Shown: in pieces, positions 9,531-18,866 of the stretch
How the letters are laid out: every line of letters starts with the position of its first letter
Position numbering within the stretch: the first letter of the stretch is position 1
NCBI RefSeq assembly: GCF_000820145.1
Contig: NZ_CDBW01000005.1
Span: 1-64,000, forward strand
DNA: 64,000 nt
Source of the DNA: Aeromonas sobria
GTDB taxonomy: Bacteria > Pseudomonadota > Gammaproteobacteria > Enterobacterales > Aeromonadaceae
Direction: 5' to 3'
Translations under genes and position numbers: made by a program
The notes under the pieces: generated by a model
What the model was told of the DNA's origin: nothing
Seen by the model: only the letters and a program-made list of their open reading frames with translations
The model's database searches: none

Positions 9531-9575
9531 CGGTTCCATGGAGGCGCACTTGCTTTGCTTCGGTTCCCTGGAGGC
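9531..9575 (-). repeat. two 15-bp direct repeats in the small-gene leader
   Basis: On the plus strand CGGTTCCATGGAGGC (9531-9545) and CGGTTCCCTGGAGGC (9561-9575) differ at one base and are exactly 30 bp apart. On the transcribed minus strand they read GCCTCCAGGGAACCG and GCCTCCATGGAACCG within the presumed 5' leader of the 29-codon gene. Each carries a GGA core. Confidence 0.7.
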
Positions 9576-9648
9576 TTTCATCGTCATCCTGACGGGTGGC
9601 GAACCACGGGAGCTAATGTACCAGTCGACACCGTAAATTCAACTTTTT

Positions 9649-9664
9649 TGTGAGATCGGTCACA
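9649..9664. promoter_or_regulatory. CRP-cAMP binding site
   Basis: TGTGA-GATCGG-TCACA is a perfect match to both CRP half-sites with the required 6-bp spacer, flanked by TTTT and AAAATTT. It lies between divergent genes: about 200 bp from the start of the minus-strand 29-codon ORF and 194 bp from the pepD start. From the spacing to the best -10 on the minus strand (TACATT, 9615-9620) the site centres near -48. Which side it controls cannot be decided from the sequence. Confidence 0.8.
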
Positions 9665-9857
9665 AAATTTCTTTTGCACCACTCAGCATCGCTCTAACCT
9701 GACGATCGTACTGCCCTGTTGTCATACACCAGCACAATCAGCCTGCGATTTGCGCTGACGGCTCACATTTTTGTGCGATTGACTGTATTATCGTTAGCCT
9801 CTTCCTCGGCCCGCTGATGGGGCCCTGTTTTTTTCCGTGCTGGTAAGGAGTCCCGAC

Positions 9858-11309
9858 GTGGCACAACTAAGTTCCTTGACCCCCCAACTGATTTGGCATT
9901 TCTTCGAACAGATCTGCTCCATTCCCCACCCTTCCAAGCATGAAGCCAAACTCAGTGCCTGGATCATCCAATGGGCCCAGGGGGAAGGGCTGACCGTCAA
10001 GCAAGATAACGTCGGCAACATCATCATCAAGAAGCCGGCCACCCCGGGCATGGAAAACCGCAAAGCCGTGGTGCTGCAAGCCCATATCGACATGGTGCCG
10101 CAGGCCAATGCCGACACCAAACACGACTTCGCGACCGACCCTATCGATGCCTATATAGATGGTGAGTGGGTCACTGCCCGTGGCACTACTCTGGGTGCCG
10201 ACAACGGCGTCGGCATGGCAGGCTGTCTGGCGGTGCTGGCCGACAAAACCATCAAACACGGCCCGCTGGAAGTGCTGCTGACCACCGACGAAGAGACCGG
10301 CATGACCGGCGCCTTCGGCCTCGAAGCAGGCTGGCTGGAGGGCGAAATTCTGCTCAACACCGACTCCGAAGAAGATGGCGAAGTCTATATGGGCTGCGCT
10401 GGCGGGGTGGATGCCAATATCCGCTTCCCGCTCGAGCTGGTTGACGCCAGCGAAGGCGAGGCTGTCGAGCTGGCAGTCAAAGGGCTGCGTGGCGGCCACT
10501 CCGGTTGCGACATCCATCGCGGCCGTGGTAACGCCAACAAGCTGCTGGTCCGCCTGCTCAAAGCGGCCGAGCCGCTGGGCATCCGTCTAGCCGAAATCCA
10601 CGGCGGCACCCTGCGCAACGCCATCCCGCGCGAAGCCCGTGCCACCCTGCTGGTGCCCGCTGCCAGCGTGAGCAAGTTCAATGCCTTGGTTGACCGCTAC
10701 ACCGGTATCTACCAGACCGAGCTGGCCGCCACCGAGCCAAACCTGACCCTGCTGGTCAACAGCGCAGCCAAACCAGCCAAGCTGATGAGCGTCTCCCTGC
10801 AGCAGCGCCTGCTGGATGCCCTGCTGGCCTGCCCGAACGGCGTGATGCGCATGAGCGATGCCATGCCCGGCGTGACCGAAACCTCTACCAACCTGGGGGT
10901 CATCAAGACTCAGGATGGCGAAGTGTACGTCCAGTGCCTGATCCGCTCCCTGATCGACTCCGGCCGCGAGAGCATCGAGCAGATGACCCGCTCACTGTTC
11001 ACCCTGGCTGGCGCCAGCTGCGAATTCACCGGTGCCTATCCGGGTTGGGCGCCGAACGTGGACTCCCCCGTCATGGCGCTGGTACGGAGCAGCTACCAAT
11101 CGCTGTTTGGCACCATGCCCAACGTGATGGTGATCCACGCCGGTCTCGAGTGTGGTCTGTTCAAGAGCGCCTATCCAAAGTGGGACATGGTCTCCTTCGG
11201 CCCGACCATCCGTGGTGCCCACTCCCCTGACGAGAAGGTGCACATCCCGGCGGTCGAGCGTTTCTGGCAACTGCTGGTACACGTGCTGGAAGCCATTCCG
11301 GCCAAATAA
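9858..11309 (+). CDS. pepD: cytosol aminoacyl-histidine dipeptidase (peptidase D)
   Basis: 483 residues (E. coli 485) from GTG 9858, chosen because AAGGAG lies 8 bp upstream and MAQLSSLTPQ matches the family N-terminus; a GTG at 9837 would add 7 residues. M20 family dizinc peptidase that hydrolyses dipeptides including carnosine-like Xaa-His. Metal-site segments are VLQAHIDMV, TLGADNGVGMA, TTDEETGMTGA and IHAGLECG. A terminator follows directly. Divergent from gpt with a large intergenic region containing a CRP site. Confidence 0.96.
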   Translation: MAQLSSLTPQLIWHFFEQICSIPHPSKHEAKLSAWIIQWAQGEGLTVKQDNVGNIIIKKPATPGMENRKAVVLQAHIDMVPQANADTKHDFATDPIDAYIDGEWVTARGTTLGADNGVGMAGCLAVLADKTIKHGPLEVLLTTDEETGMTGAFGLEAGWLEGEILLNTDSEEDGEVYMGCAGGVDANIRFPLELVDASEGEAVELAVKGLRGGHSGCDIHRGRGNANKLLVRLLKAAEPLGIRLAEIHGGTLRNAIPREARATLLVPAASVSKFNALVDRYTGIYQTELAATEPNLTLLVNSAAKPAKLMSVSLQQRLLDALLACPNGVMRMSDAMPGVTETSTNLGVIKTQDGEVYVQCLIRSLIDSGRESIEQMTRSLFTLAGASCEFTGAYPGWAPNVDSPVMALVRSSYQSLFGTMPNVMVIHAGLECGLFKSAYPKWDMVSFGPTIRGAHSPDEKVHIPAVERFWQLLVHVLEAIPAK

Positions 11310-11334
11310 CCCGGCCGACGCCACACGGCAAAAC

Positions 11335-11364
11335 AAAAGCCCCGCACTGCTGCGGGGCTTTTTA
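11335..11364 (+). terminator. Rho-independent terminator after pepD
   Basis: AGCCCCGCA-CTGC-TGCGGGGCT followed by TTTTATT, 26 bp past the pepD stop; the A-rich left flank also gives a T tract on the minus strand for djlA. Confidence 0.9.
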
Positions 11365-11398
11365 TTGTCTGCTGGGCTGATATGGCAGGCTGCAGCGC

Positions 11399-12232
11399 TT
11401 AACGAATGCCGCGCGCCTCGCGGATCCACTCCCAAGCTTGCTGGATCTCCTGAGTCTTCTCCTTGGCCATCTCCATCATCTCCGGCGGCAGCCCTTTGGC
11501 GGCCAGTTTGTCCGGGTGATGCTTGCTCATCTCTTTGCGGTAGGCGCGCTTGATATCCTGATCGCTGTCGCTCTCGCTCACCCCCAGCAGCTGATAGGCA
11601 TCCTTGAGCCGATCCGCAGAGGGCGCCTCCTGCCGATACTGCTGGCCACCCGCACCACCACCCTGATATTGGCCATGAGAACGATTGAAGAAGTTCATCT
11701 GCGCTTCGGCCATCGCCAGAATGCGGGCCAGCTCGATGCGGCTGAAACCCAGCTCGTCGGCGATGGTATGGAGAATGGCGCGCTCGCCCTCCTCTACCCG
11801 CCCGTCAGCAAAGGCAGCCTGTAGCTGTACCTCGAGGAAGAAGCGCAGTATATCGCGCTGCCCCAAGCTGGCACGACGGAACTCGGCCAGCGTCTCGCGC
11901 AGCGGAAAATCGGCCTCTTTACCGAGACGAAACGACTCCTGCGCCCGGGCACGCTGATCACCGGCCAGCCGCATCCGATCCATCAGGTTGGAGGCAACCC
12001 GGATCTCATGCTCGGTTACCTGACCGCTCGATTTGGCGATGTGGCCCATGACTGAAAAGGTGGCATGAAAAAAGACCGCTTGTTGTTGCGGGTTCGGGCC
12101 GCGACGAAACGCCCCTTGCAGCCCCATACCCCGATCAAAACGGTGGCCGATCCACAGACCAATCAGGGCGCCAATGATATTGCCGAGCAGAAAACCGAAG
12201 AAGGCGCCCAGCACCTTACCCCAAATACGCAT
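11399..12232 (-). CDS. djlA: membrane-anchored DnaJ-like co-chaperone DjlA
   Basis: 277 residues. An N-terminal glycine-rich membrane segment (GKVLGAFFGFLLGNIIGAL, about residues 5-28), a central TerB-like helical domain (about 55-185), a short Gly/Gln linker and a C-terminal J domain (about 210-277) with the HPD motif in SKHHPDKLAAKG. It activates DnaK at the inner membrane and in E. coli influences Rcs signalling. Placed next to the lptD operon as in E. coli, but with murU and amgK in between. Confidence 0.95.
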   Translation of the reverse strand: MRIWGKVLGAFFGFLLGNIIGALIGLWIGHRFDRGMGLQGAFRRGPNPQQQAVFFHATFSVMGHIAKSSGQVTEHEIRVASNLMDRMRLAGDQRARAQESFRLGKEADFPLRETLAEFRRASLGQRDILRFFLEVQLQAAFADGRVEEGERAILHTIADELGFSRIELARILAMAEAQMNFFNRSHGQYQGGGAGGQQYRQEAPSADRLKDAYQLLGVSESDSDQDIKRAYRKEMSKHHPDKLAAKGLPPEMMEMAKEKTQEIQQAWEWIREARGIR

Positions 12233-12251
12233 GGTTCAAGACCTCTTGATG

Positions 12252-12920
12252 TTAATGAGTGCGAGCCTGGAGCTGGTCGTCCAGCTCGCGCAGTCTCTCG
12301 ACCGTGCCAATATCGCGCCACTCGCCAGCGAGCAAGCTGCCGCCCACTCGCCCTTGTGCCATCCACTCCCGCAACAGCGGCGCCAGCTTGCGCGCGCCGC
12401 AAGAGAGACCGGCAAAGGCTGCCGGATCATATAGTCCGACCCCGCTGAAGGTAAATGCTGGCGTATCCATGACTCGCCCCGCTTGCAGGGCAAAGTCGCC
12501 GGTTGGGTGTTGGGGAGGATTGGGCACCAGCCAGAGATGGGCCAGATCATCGCCAAGGGGCTGGCTGACCAGAGTGCGATAATCGACATCGAGCCAGGTA
12601 TCGCCGTTGATCACCAAAAAGGGTTCTGCGCCCAGCAGCGGCAGCGCCTGCACTATGCCGCCAGCGGTCTCCAGCGCACTCTCCTCGGCCGACCAGTGGA
12701 TGGTCACCCCAAGCGCACTGCCATCACCAAGGGTCTCAACCAGCTTGTGGCCGAGCCAGGCGTGGTTGATGACCATTTCGGTCACCCCGGCGGCTTTGAG
12801 CTTGTCGATGTGATGGACGATGAGGGGCTTGCCCCCCACCGCCAACAGCGGTTTGGGCAGCAAGTCGGTCAGCGGGCGCATCCGCTCGCCCCGGCCAGCG
12901 GCCAGGATCATCGCCTTCAT
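12252..12920 (-). CDS. murU: N-acetylmuramate alpha-1-phosphate uridylyltransferase MurU
   Basis: 222 residues. Nucleotidyltransferase fold with the signature MILAAGRGERMRPLTD and the PKPLL segment. In Pseudomonas MurU turns MurNAc-1-phosphate into UDP-MurNAc, completing a cell-wall recycling bypass that avoids MurA, the fosfomycin target. It overlaps the upstream amgK by 4 bp (ATGA), so the kinase and uridylyltransferase are co-translated. Assignment relies on this pairing; on its own it would be only a sugar-phosphate nucleotidyltransferase. Confidence 0.88.
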   Translation of the reverse strand: MKAMILAAGRGERMRPLTDLLPKPLLAVGGKPLIVHHIDKLKAAGVTEMVINHAWLGHKLVETLGDGSALGVTIHWSAEESALETAGGIVQALPLLGAEPFLVINGDTWLDVDYRTLVSQPLGDDLAHLWLVPNPPQHPTGDFALQAGRVMDTPAFTFSGVGLYDPAAFAGLSCGARKLAPLLREWMAQGRVGGSLLAGEWRDIGTVERLRELDDQLQARTH

Positions 12921-13927
12921 GGTTTAACTCCTGCGTTGGCCATCCCGGGCAACACCACCTGCTCCAGCCACTGCCCAAAGCGGGCCAACACCGGATAGGC
13001 GCTACCGTGAGTGCGACAAACATCCACCACGTAGCCGAGGGTGCGGGGAATATCCTTGAGATAACCGGACTTGCCATCGCGATGATAGAGCCGGGTGAAG
13101 ATCCCCGCCGCTTTCAGGTGGCGCTGCATACCGGTCAGGTCGGCATCACGACGGAAACTGGCATAATCGAGCTCGCCAAGCAGACCCGCCTGTTGCAGAG
13201 TGGCAAAGCCGTGGCGCATCCCTTCATCGATCACTTCGTCCGGCCAGCGTACGTAGCAATCTTTGAGCAGGGAGACCAAGTCATAGCTAAGGGGCCCGAT
13301 CACCATGTCCTGAAAATCGATGATGGCAAGGGTGCTGCTCTCGGGGGTATCACCGCCACACACCATCAGGTTGCGACTGTGGAAATCCCGGTGCATCACC
13401 CCCTGCGGCTGGGCCAGATTGCAGGCGGTGAGGCAAGCAAAGGTCTCATCCAGCAACAACTGTTCTTCATTGCTCAGGGTCAGTTGCAGATGATGCCCCA
13501 ACAGCCACTCGGGGAAGATACTGTTTTCTCGCGCCATAAAGGCAGTATCGAACGGCTCAAGCACCAGATCGACCGCCCCCAATCGGGGCAACAGCTCAAT
13601 GGCTTTGCCATACCAGGCCTGCACCGTTTGCGCGTTCAGACAGCTGATCAGCTGGGTATCGCCAAGGTCGCTGACTGCCAGCAAGCCCTGTTCGTAATCC
13701 ACTGCTTTTACTGCTGGCGCCAGTAGCTGACGCGCAAGCAAAGCGGCTGAATTACGCACAAACTCATGATTTTTTTCGGTTTTAGGATTGGCATCCACCC
13801 ATACCAGACCACCACCACGGGAGTAGCGGCGGAAGCTGGCATCACCGGAAATAAGGGTCAACTGAAGGTTGGCATCACCAGAAACATGGCGTGCCCACTG
13901 CAATAGCAGGGAATCGCGATCGTGCAT
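12917..13927 (-). CDS. amgK: anomeric MurNAc/GlcNAc kinase AmgK
   Basis: 336 residues. Aminoglycoside-phosphotransferase-like kinase fold with the catalytic loop MHRDFHSRNLM and the metal-binding IIDFQDMVIGP. AmgK phosphorylates the anomeric carbon of MurNAc, feeding MurU. The start at 13927 has only a weak ribosome binding site. Divergent from lptD over 174 bp, which contains a 7-bp inverted repeat GCTTTAT (13984-13990) and ATAAAGC (14005-14011). The lptD/amgK/murU arrangement is the one known from Pseudomonas. Confidence 0.9.
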   Translation of the reverse strand: MHDRDSLLLQWARHVSGDANLQLTLISGDASFRRYSRGGGLVWVDANPKTEKNHEFVRNSAALLARQLLAPAVKAVDYEQGLLAVSDLGDTQLISCLNAQTVQAWYGKAIELLPRLGAVDLVLEPFDTAFMARENSIFPEWLLGHHLQLTLSNEEQLLLDETFACLTACNLAQPQGVMHRDFHSRNLMVCGGDTPESSTLAIIDFQDMVIGPLSYDLVSLLKDCYVRWPDEVIDEGMRHGFATLQQAGLLGELDYASFRRDADLTGMQRHLKAAGIFTRLYHRDGKSGYLKDIPRTLGYVVDVCRTHGSAYPVLARFGQWLEQVVLPGMANAGVKP

Positions 13928-14101
13928 AAGTCGGGGACCAAGGTGGAAAGCAGCACTTGGCTGTTAGCCCTGGCTGCAATAATGCTTTATCATTGCCGGC
14001 TAACATAAAGCAATGACATGCAATGTCAACTCGATGAAACCTGTCGTAAAATGCATGCCTTGGATCAACCGTATCTCTCACGGATTGCACGAGTCTTTCA
14101 C

Positions 14102-16546
14102 ATGAAAAAATGGACACTGGGGTACGGCTATCCCATCGCCCTGACTATCAGCCTGGCACCCGCCCTGACATCCATGATGGTACAGGCAGCACCGTTCGAT
14201 CCGCCGCCAGCCACCGGGATCCTCGATAGTCTTTGCTATGACTATGTTCCCAAAATCGTGAAGCCTGCATCTGATCAGGAGGCCAACGCGCAACCCGTAG
14301 AGGTAGATGCCGACCGTCTCGAGGCCAAACAGGGCGGCACCGCCGTCTACGAAGGTGACGTCAAGGTGCGTCAGGGTGTTCGCAAGTTTGACTCCGACTA
14401 TGCCCAGCTCGATCAGAAGAGCCGGGATGTCATCGCCATCGGCAACATCTATTACAACGACGGTCAGGTGACCGTCACCAGTGACAAGACCCTTAAATCC
14501 AACCTCAATACTAAAAACTCCGAGCTGGAAGAGGGCAATTATCAGGTGCATGGCTCACCGGTGCGTGGCTTTGCCAAGCGCGTAGTGATGACCAACAACA
14601 ATCAGAACATCACCATGGAGGGGGCCCAGTACACCACCTGCCCCCCCGGTCAAGAAGTGTGGACCCTCAAGGCGGGCAGCATCGATATCGACCAGAAAGA
14701 GGTGTTCGGTGAAGCCTGGAATGCCAGCCTCTGGCTCTATGACTATCCGGTGTTTTACTTCCCGTACATCAACTTCCCCATCAAAGATGAGCGCAAGACC
14801 GGTCTGCTCTACCCTGGTTACAAGCAAAGCTCCAGTAACGGCATGGAGATCACCCAGCCATTTTATTGGAACATTGCCCCCAACTACGATGCCACCATCA
14901 CCTCCCGCTTTATGGACAAGCGCGGCCTGATGGAGCAGGTGGAGTTCCGCTACATGCCGGACCCCGCCCATACCGGCACCCTCTATTTTGAAAATCTGGC
15001 GGATGACAAGCAGTACACCCCGAGCAATCCGAGTCTGGCTGGCCTGTCCGATGGCCATCGCTACCTGATGAACCTACGTCATGGCTCCGCCCTGATGGAT
15101 GGCTCCCTGCGCTTTGGCATCGACTACACCCAGGTACGGGACAAGGATTACAACTACTTCAACGACTTCAGCCCACAAGTGGGCACCCAGGTCGACAGCC
15201 AGTTGCAGCAATCTTTTACCGCAGGCTACTACCAGCACAACTGGAACCTCACCTCCGAGGTGCGCCGCTACCAGATCCTGAGTCCCTACGCGCTGCTGCC
15301 ACACGAGATGCTGCCCCGTATCGACTACAACTATTACCAGCAAGGAAAATGGTTCGATCTGGCCTGGAACAGCGAGCTGACCAAGTTTGGTTACGACAGC
15401 GGCAGCGCCAGTGCCCAGCAGGCCGGTGAGCGCTACACCGCCACCCGTTTGCATCTGGCACCGACCCTGACCGTTCCATTGGTGGACGCGCCGGGTTACT
15501 ACCTCACCAGCCAGTACAAGCTGATGTTTACCTCCTACAACCAGGAGGTGCCCAAGGATCTGGTCTACACGGATCGCAGCCGCTTCACCGACGCGGATAC
15601 CAAGCAGTTAACCCTCAAAGACGGCACAGTTACCCGTACCTTGCCCTCCTTCCGTCTCAAAGGGGGGGTCAACTTCGACCGCCCGCTCAACTGGTATGAT
15701 GGCAAGGGGACCCAGACCCTGGAGCCCGAGTTCCAGTATCTCTATGTTCCCTATCGGGATCAGGATGATATCGGGATCTATGACTCCACCACCACCCGTC
15801 AGGACTACTACAGCCTGTTCAGCGATCGCCGCTACGCCGGTCTCGACCGCATCAGCGATGCCAACCGGATCACCGTTGGCCTGACCAGCCGGGTCTATGA
15901 CAATGTGGGTGATGAGCGGTTACGTCTGGCTGTAGCTCAAGCCTTCGAGATGACGCCGCCCAAGGTGCGTCTCTATCCGTCCGACCCAGAGAGCACCAAC
16001 TCTCGCTCCCTGCTCTCGTTCGAGGGGGATGCACGCATCACCGATGAGTGGTTTGCCCATGCGGGTACCCAGTACGACACCTCGGAAGGGGAGTTCACCG
16101 CCGGTAACAGCGCAGTGGAATACCGGACTGGCAAGCTGACAACCCAGCTCAACTACCGCTATATCAAGGATGGTAACCGGGACTACAGAGACCCCAACAA
16201 CCCGGCCCTTACCGAAGATCTGAGCCAGGCAGGTTTGGTGATGATGGCGCCGATCGCCGATCAGTGGCAGATGTATGGCGGTTACTATCGTGATATCAAG
16301 CAGGATGTGAACATTGACCGGATGATTGGTGTCAAATATGACTCCTGCTGCTGGAGCATCAATATGAGTCTGGAGTGGCACAACCAGCCGGACAACGTCA
16401 CCCTGCAACCCACCTCGGAAAAAGTCATTGGTCTGCAGTTCGAGATGAAGGGACTTGGCAGCGTAGGTACCGGTGGCCGCAGCGTCACCATGGATACCGA
16501 GCTGTTGCCCTATGTTCGCCCGTTTAATCTGAAAGACCAGCAATGA
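14102..16546 (+). CDS. lptD: LPS-assembly protein LptD
   Basis: 814 residues from ATG 14102 (MKKWTLGYG), which starts a clean signal peptide cleaved near VQAA; a longer frame from 14018 is unlikely. N-terminal beta-jellyroll (about 65-200) then a C-terminal 26-strand beta-barrel. The four disulfide cysteines known from E. coli are all present: Cys45, Cys180, and the adjacent pair Cys749-Cys750. With LptE it inserts lipopolysaccharide into the outer membrane. First gene of lptD-surA-pdxA-rsmA-apaG-apaH; surA follows after 20 bp. Confidence 0.97.
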   Translation: MKKWTLGYGYPIALTISLAPALTSMMVQAAPFDPPPATGILDSLCYDYVPKIVKPASDQEANAQPVEVDADRLEAKQGGTAVYEGDVKVRQGVRKFDSDYAQLDQKSRDVIAIGNIYYNDGQVTVTSDKTLKSNLNTKNSELEEGNYQVHGSPVRGFAKRVVMTNNNQNITMEGAQYTTCPPGQEVWTLKAGSIDIDQKEVFGEAWNASLWLYDYPVFYFPYINFPIKDERKTGLLYPGYKQSSSNGMEITQPFYWNIAPNYDATITSRFMDKRGLMEQVEFRYMPDPAHTGTLYFENLADDKQYTPSNPSLAGLSDGHRYLMNLRHGSALMDGSLRFGIDYTQVRDKDYNYFNDFSPQVGTQVDSQLQQSFTAGYYQHNWNLTSEVRRYQILSPYALLPHEMLPRIDYNYYQQGKWFDLAWNSELTKFGYDSGSASAQQAGERYTATRLHLAPTLTVPLVDAPGYYLTSQYKLMFTSYNQEVPKDLVYTDRSRFTDADTKQLTLKDGTVTRTLPSFRLKGGVNFDRPLNWYDGKGTQTLEPEFQYLYVPYRDQDDIGIYDSTTTRQDYYSLFSDRRYAGLDRISDANRITVGLTSRVYDNVGDERLRLAVAQAFEMTPPKVRLYPSDPESTNSRSLLSFEGDARITDEWFAHAGTQYDTSEGEFTAGNSAVEYRTGKLTTQLNYRYIKDGNRDYRDPNNPALTEDLSQAGLVMMAPIADQWQMYGGYYRDIKQDVNIDRMIGVKYDSCCWSINMSLEWHNQPDNVTLQPTSEKVIGLQFEMKGLGSVGTGGRSVTMDTELLPYVRPFNLKDQQ

Positions 16547-16566
16547 TGCTGGTCCAGCCTTGAGAG

Positions 16567-17871
16567 ATGGATATGAAAAAGACCCTGATTGCCCTGCTGA
16601 CCGCGGGAATGTTTGGTGCCATGAGTCAGGCTGCCCTGGCGGCGCCCGAGCTGATGGACAAGGTACTGGCCGTGGTCAACAAGGACGTGGTGCTGTCCAG
16701 TCAACAGGACGCACTGGTCAACAAGGTAAAACTCTCCGCTCAGGAGAGCGGCCAATCCCTGCCTGACGATGCCACCCTGCGCAAACAGGCGCTGGATCGG
16801 CTGATCCAGGAGAGCTTGCAGTTGCAACTGGCGGATCGTCAGGGACTGAAAATCAGTGATACCCAACTGGAGCAAGCCATTCAGGGGATCGCGGCCGATA
16901 ACAAAATGACCCTGGAGCAGCTGCGTGCTCAACTCGCCCGTGAAGGGATGACCTATGCCCAGTATCGGGAAGAGGTGCGCCGCGAGATCCTGATGAACGA
17001 GGTACGCCGCAATCAGGTTCGTCGTCGCATCAACATCTCCGAACAGGAGGTGAAGCAGGTGGTCGAGGTTCTGAAAAAACAGGGCCAACAGCAGAACGAA
17101 TATCACGTCGGTCATATCCAGATTGCCCTGCCGGACAACCCCACCGCAGCCCAGCTGGATGCCGCCAAGAGCAAGATTGACCGAATTCTGGCCGCCCTTA
17201 AACAAGGTGCTGACTTCCGCAAGCTGGCCATTGCCGAGAGTAACGGCCCCAAGGCACTGGAAGGGGGTGACTGGGGCTGGATGAGCCCACAAGAGATGCC
17301 GACCCTGATGGCCGAAGCAGTACAGGGCGCCAACAAGGGTGACATCGTCGGCCCGCTGCGCTCCGGTGCCGGCCTGCACATCGTCAAGGTGTTCGACACC
17401 AAGGGTCAGCAGCAAGTAATGCAGACCGAGGTGAAAGCCCGTCACATCCTGATCAAGCCCTCCATCATCCTGAGCGAAGAGAAAGCCAAGGGGATGCTGG
17501 ACGGTATTCTGCACGATATCAAAAGCGGCAAGGCCAGCTTCGCCAGCATGGCAGAGAAGCACTCCGAAGATCCGGGCTCTGCGGTGCAGGGCGGCGAATT
17601 GGGCTGGTCTGATCCCAATGTCTACGTGCCGGAATTCCGCGACATGGTCAACCGCCTGCAGCCAGGCCAGATCAGCGCCCCGTTCCGTACCAGCCATGGC
17701 TGGCACATCGTTCAGGTGGAAGATCGCCGCAGCCAGGATGCCACCGACAAGGCGCAGGAGCAGCGCGCTTACCAGCTGATCTACAACCGCCGCTTCGTGG
17801 AAGAGTCCCAGGCGTGGCTGGATGAGCTGCGTGACGAGGCCTACATCCAGATCGAAGGCGCCAGCAGCTGA
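16567..17871 (+). CDS. surA: periplasmic chaperone/peptidyl-prolyl isomerase SurA
   Basis: 434 residues. Signal peptide [14 protein letters not shown]... cleaved near AALA-APEL, an N-terminal SurA chaperone domain, then two parvulin domains (roughly 178-278 and 288-390; segments [11 protein letters not shown] and [14 protein letters not shown] mark the second). It escorts outer-membrane proteins such as LptD, whose gene precedes it. ATG 16573 is an alternative start two codons in. The stop shares its last base with the pdxA start (TGATG). Confidence 0.97.
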   Translation: MDMKKTLIALLTAGMFGAMSQAALAAPELMDKVLAVVNKDVVLSSQQDALVNKVKLSAQESGQSLPDDATLRKQALDRLIQESLQLQLADRQGLKISDTQLEQAIQGIAADNKMTLEQLRAQLAREGMTYAQYREEVRREILMNEVRRNQVRRRINISEQEVKQVVEVLKKQGQQQNEYHVGHIQIALPDNPTAAQLDAAKSKIDRILAALKQGADFRKLAIAESNGPKALEGGDWGWMSPQEMPTLMAEAVQGANKGDIVGPLRSGAGLHIVKVFDTKGQQQVMQTEVKARHILIKPSIILSEEKAKGMLDGILHDIKSGKASFASMAEKHSEDPGSAVQGGELGWSDPNVYVPEFRDMVNRLQPGQISAPFRTSHGWHIVQVEDRRSQDATDKAQEQRAYQLIYNRRFVEESQAWLDELRDEAYIQIEGASS

Positions 17872-18866
17872 TGAGCTGCCGTCGTCTTGCCGTTACCCCG
17901 GGCGAACCGGCGGGGATCGGCCCGGATCTGGTGCTGCAGATTGCTCAGCAGGATTGGCCCCACCAGTTGGTGGTGATCGCCGATCCGGCGCTGCTGCGCG
18001 AGCGGGCAGCCCTGCTGGGGCTCAGCGTCGAGCTTGAACCCTATGACGCAACCGCCCCTGCCCGCCCCCAGCGGGCGGGCACCCTGACCGTCTGTCCGGT
18101 CACACTCGGCGCCCCCGTGGTGCCGGGTGAGCTGAACGAAGGCAATGGTGCCTATGTGCTGGCGACCCTGCAACGTGCCTGTGACGGTAACCTCAGCGGT
18201 GAATTTGCCGCCGTGGTGACCGGACCGGTACACAAAGGGATCATCAATCAGGCCGGGGTCTCGTTCAGCGGTCACACCGAATTCTTTGCCCAGCAGTCCA
18301 ATACCGCCGATGTGGTGATGCTGCTGGCAACCGAGGGGCTGCGGGTCGCACTGGCGACTACTCACATCCCCCTCGCCTACGTGGCGATGGCCATTACCGA
18401 GGATCGCCTCGGCAAGGTGATCAGGATCCTCAACGGGGATCTCACCACCAAGTTTGGCATCGCCAAACCCCGTATTTACGTCTGCGGTCTCAATCCCCAT
18501 GCCGGGGAAGGTGGCCACCTCGGACGTGAAGAGATTGACGTGATCGAACCCGCTCTGGCCAATCTGCGCCTAGAGGGTATCGATCTGGTCGGCCCATTGC
18601 CGGCCGACACCCTGTTCCAGGAAAAATACCTCAAGGATGCGGATGCGGTACTCGCCATGTACCACGACCAGGGGCTGCCGGTGCTCAAATACAAGGGCTT
18701 TGGCAGTTCGGTCAATATCACTCTGGGGCTTCCCTTCATCCGCACTTCGGTGGATCACGGCACCGCACTGGATCTGGCAGGCAAAGGCCTGGCGGACTCG
18801 GGCAGTCTGATCACCGCGATTAACCACGCCATCAAGATGGTAGAGAAAAAAAGATATGAGCAGTAA
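17871..18866 (+). CDS. pdxA: 4-hydroxythreonine-4-phosphate dehydrogenase PdxA
   Basis: 331 residues (E. coli 329). NAD-dependent oxidation in the DXP-dependent pyridoxal phosphate pathway. Conserved segments [11 protein letters not shown] at the N-terminus, [19 protein letters not shown], and [12 protein letters not shown] provide the metal-binding histidines and substrate site. Start overlaps the surA stop by one base; its end overlaps rsmA by 11 bp. Confidence 0.97.
   Translation: MSCRRLAVTPGEPAGIGPDLVLQIAQQDWPHQLVVIADPALLRERAALLGLSVELEPYDATAPARPQRAGTLTVCPVTLGAPVVPGELNEGNGAYVLATLQRACDGNLSGEFAAVVTGPVHKGIINQAGVSFSGHTEFFAQQSNTADVVMLLATEGLRVALATTHIPLAYVAMAITEDRLGKVIRILNGDLTTKFGIAKPRIYVCGLNPHAGEGGHLGREEIDVIEPALANLRLEGIDLVGPLPADTLFQEKYLKDADAVLAMYHDQGLPVLKYKGFGSSVNITLGLPFIRTSVDHGTALDLAGKGLADSGSLITAINHAIKMVEKKRYEQ

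Noticed and set aside
13928..14101. Possible sigma-E promoter of lptD
   Set aside because: A GAAACC-like -35 is present but no -10 at the right distance; not supported.
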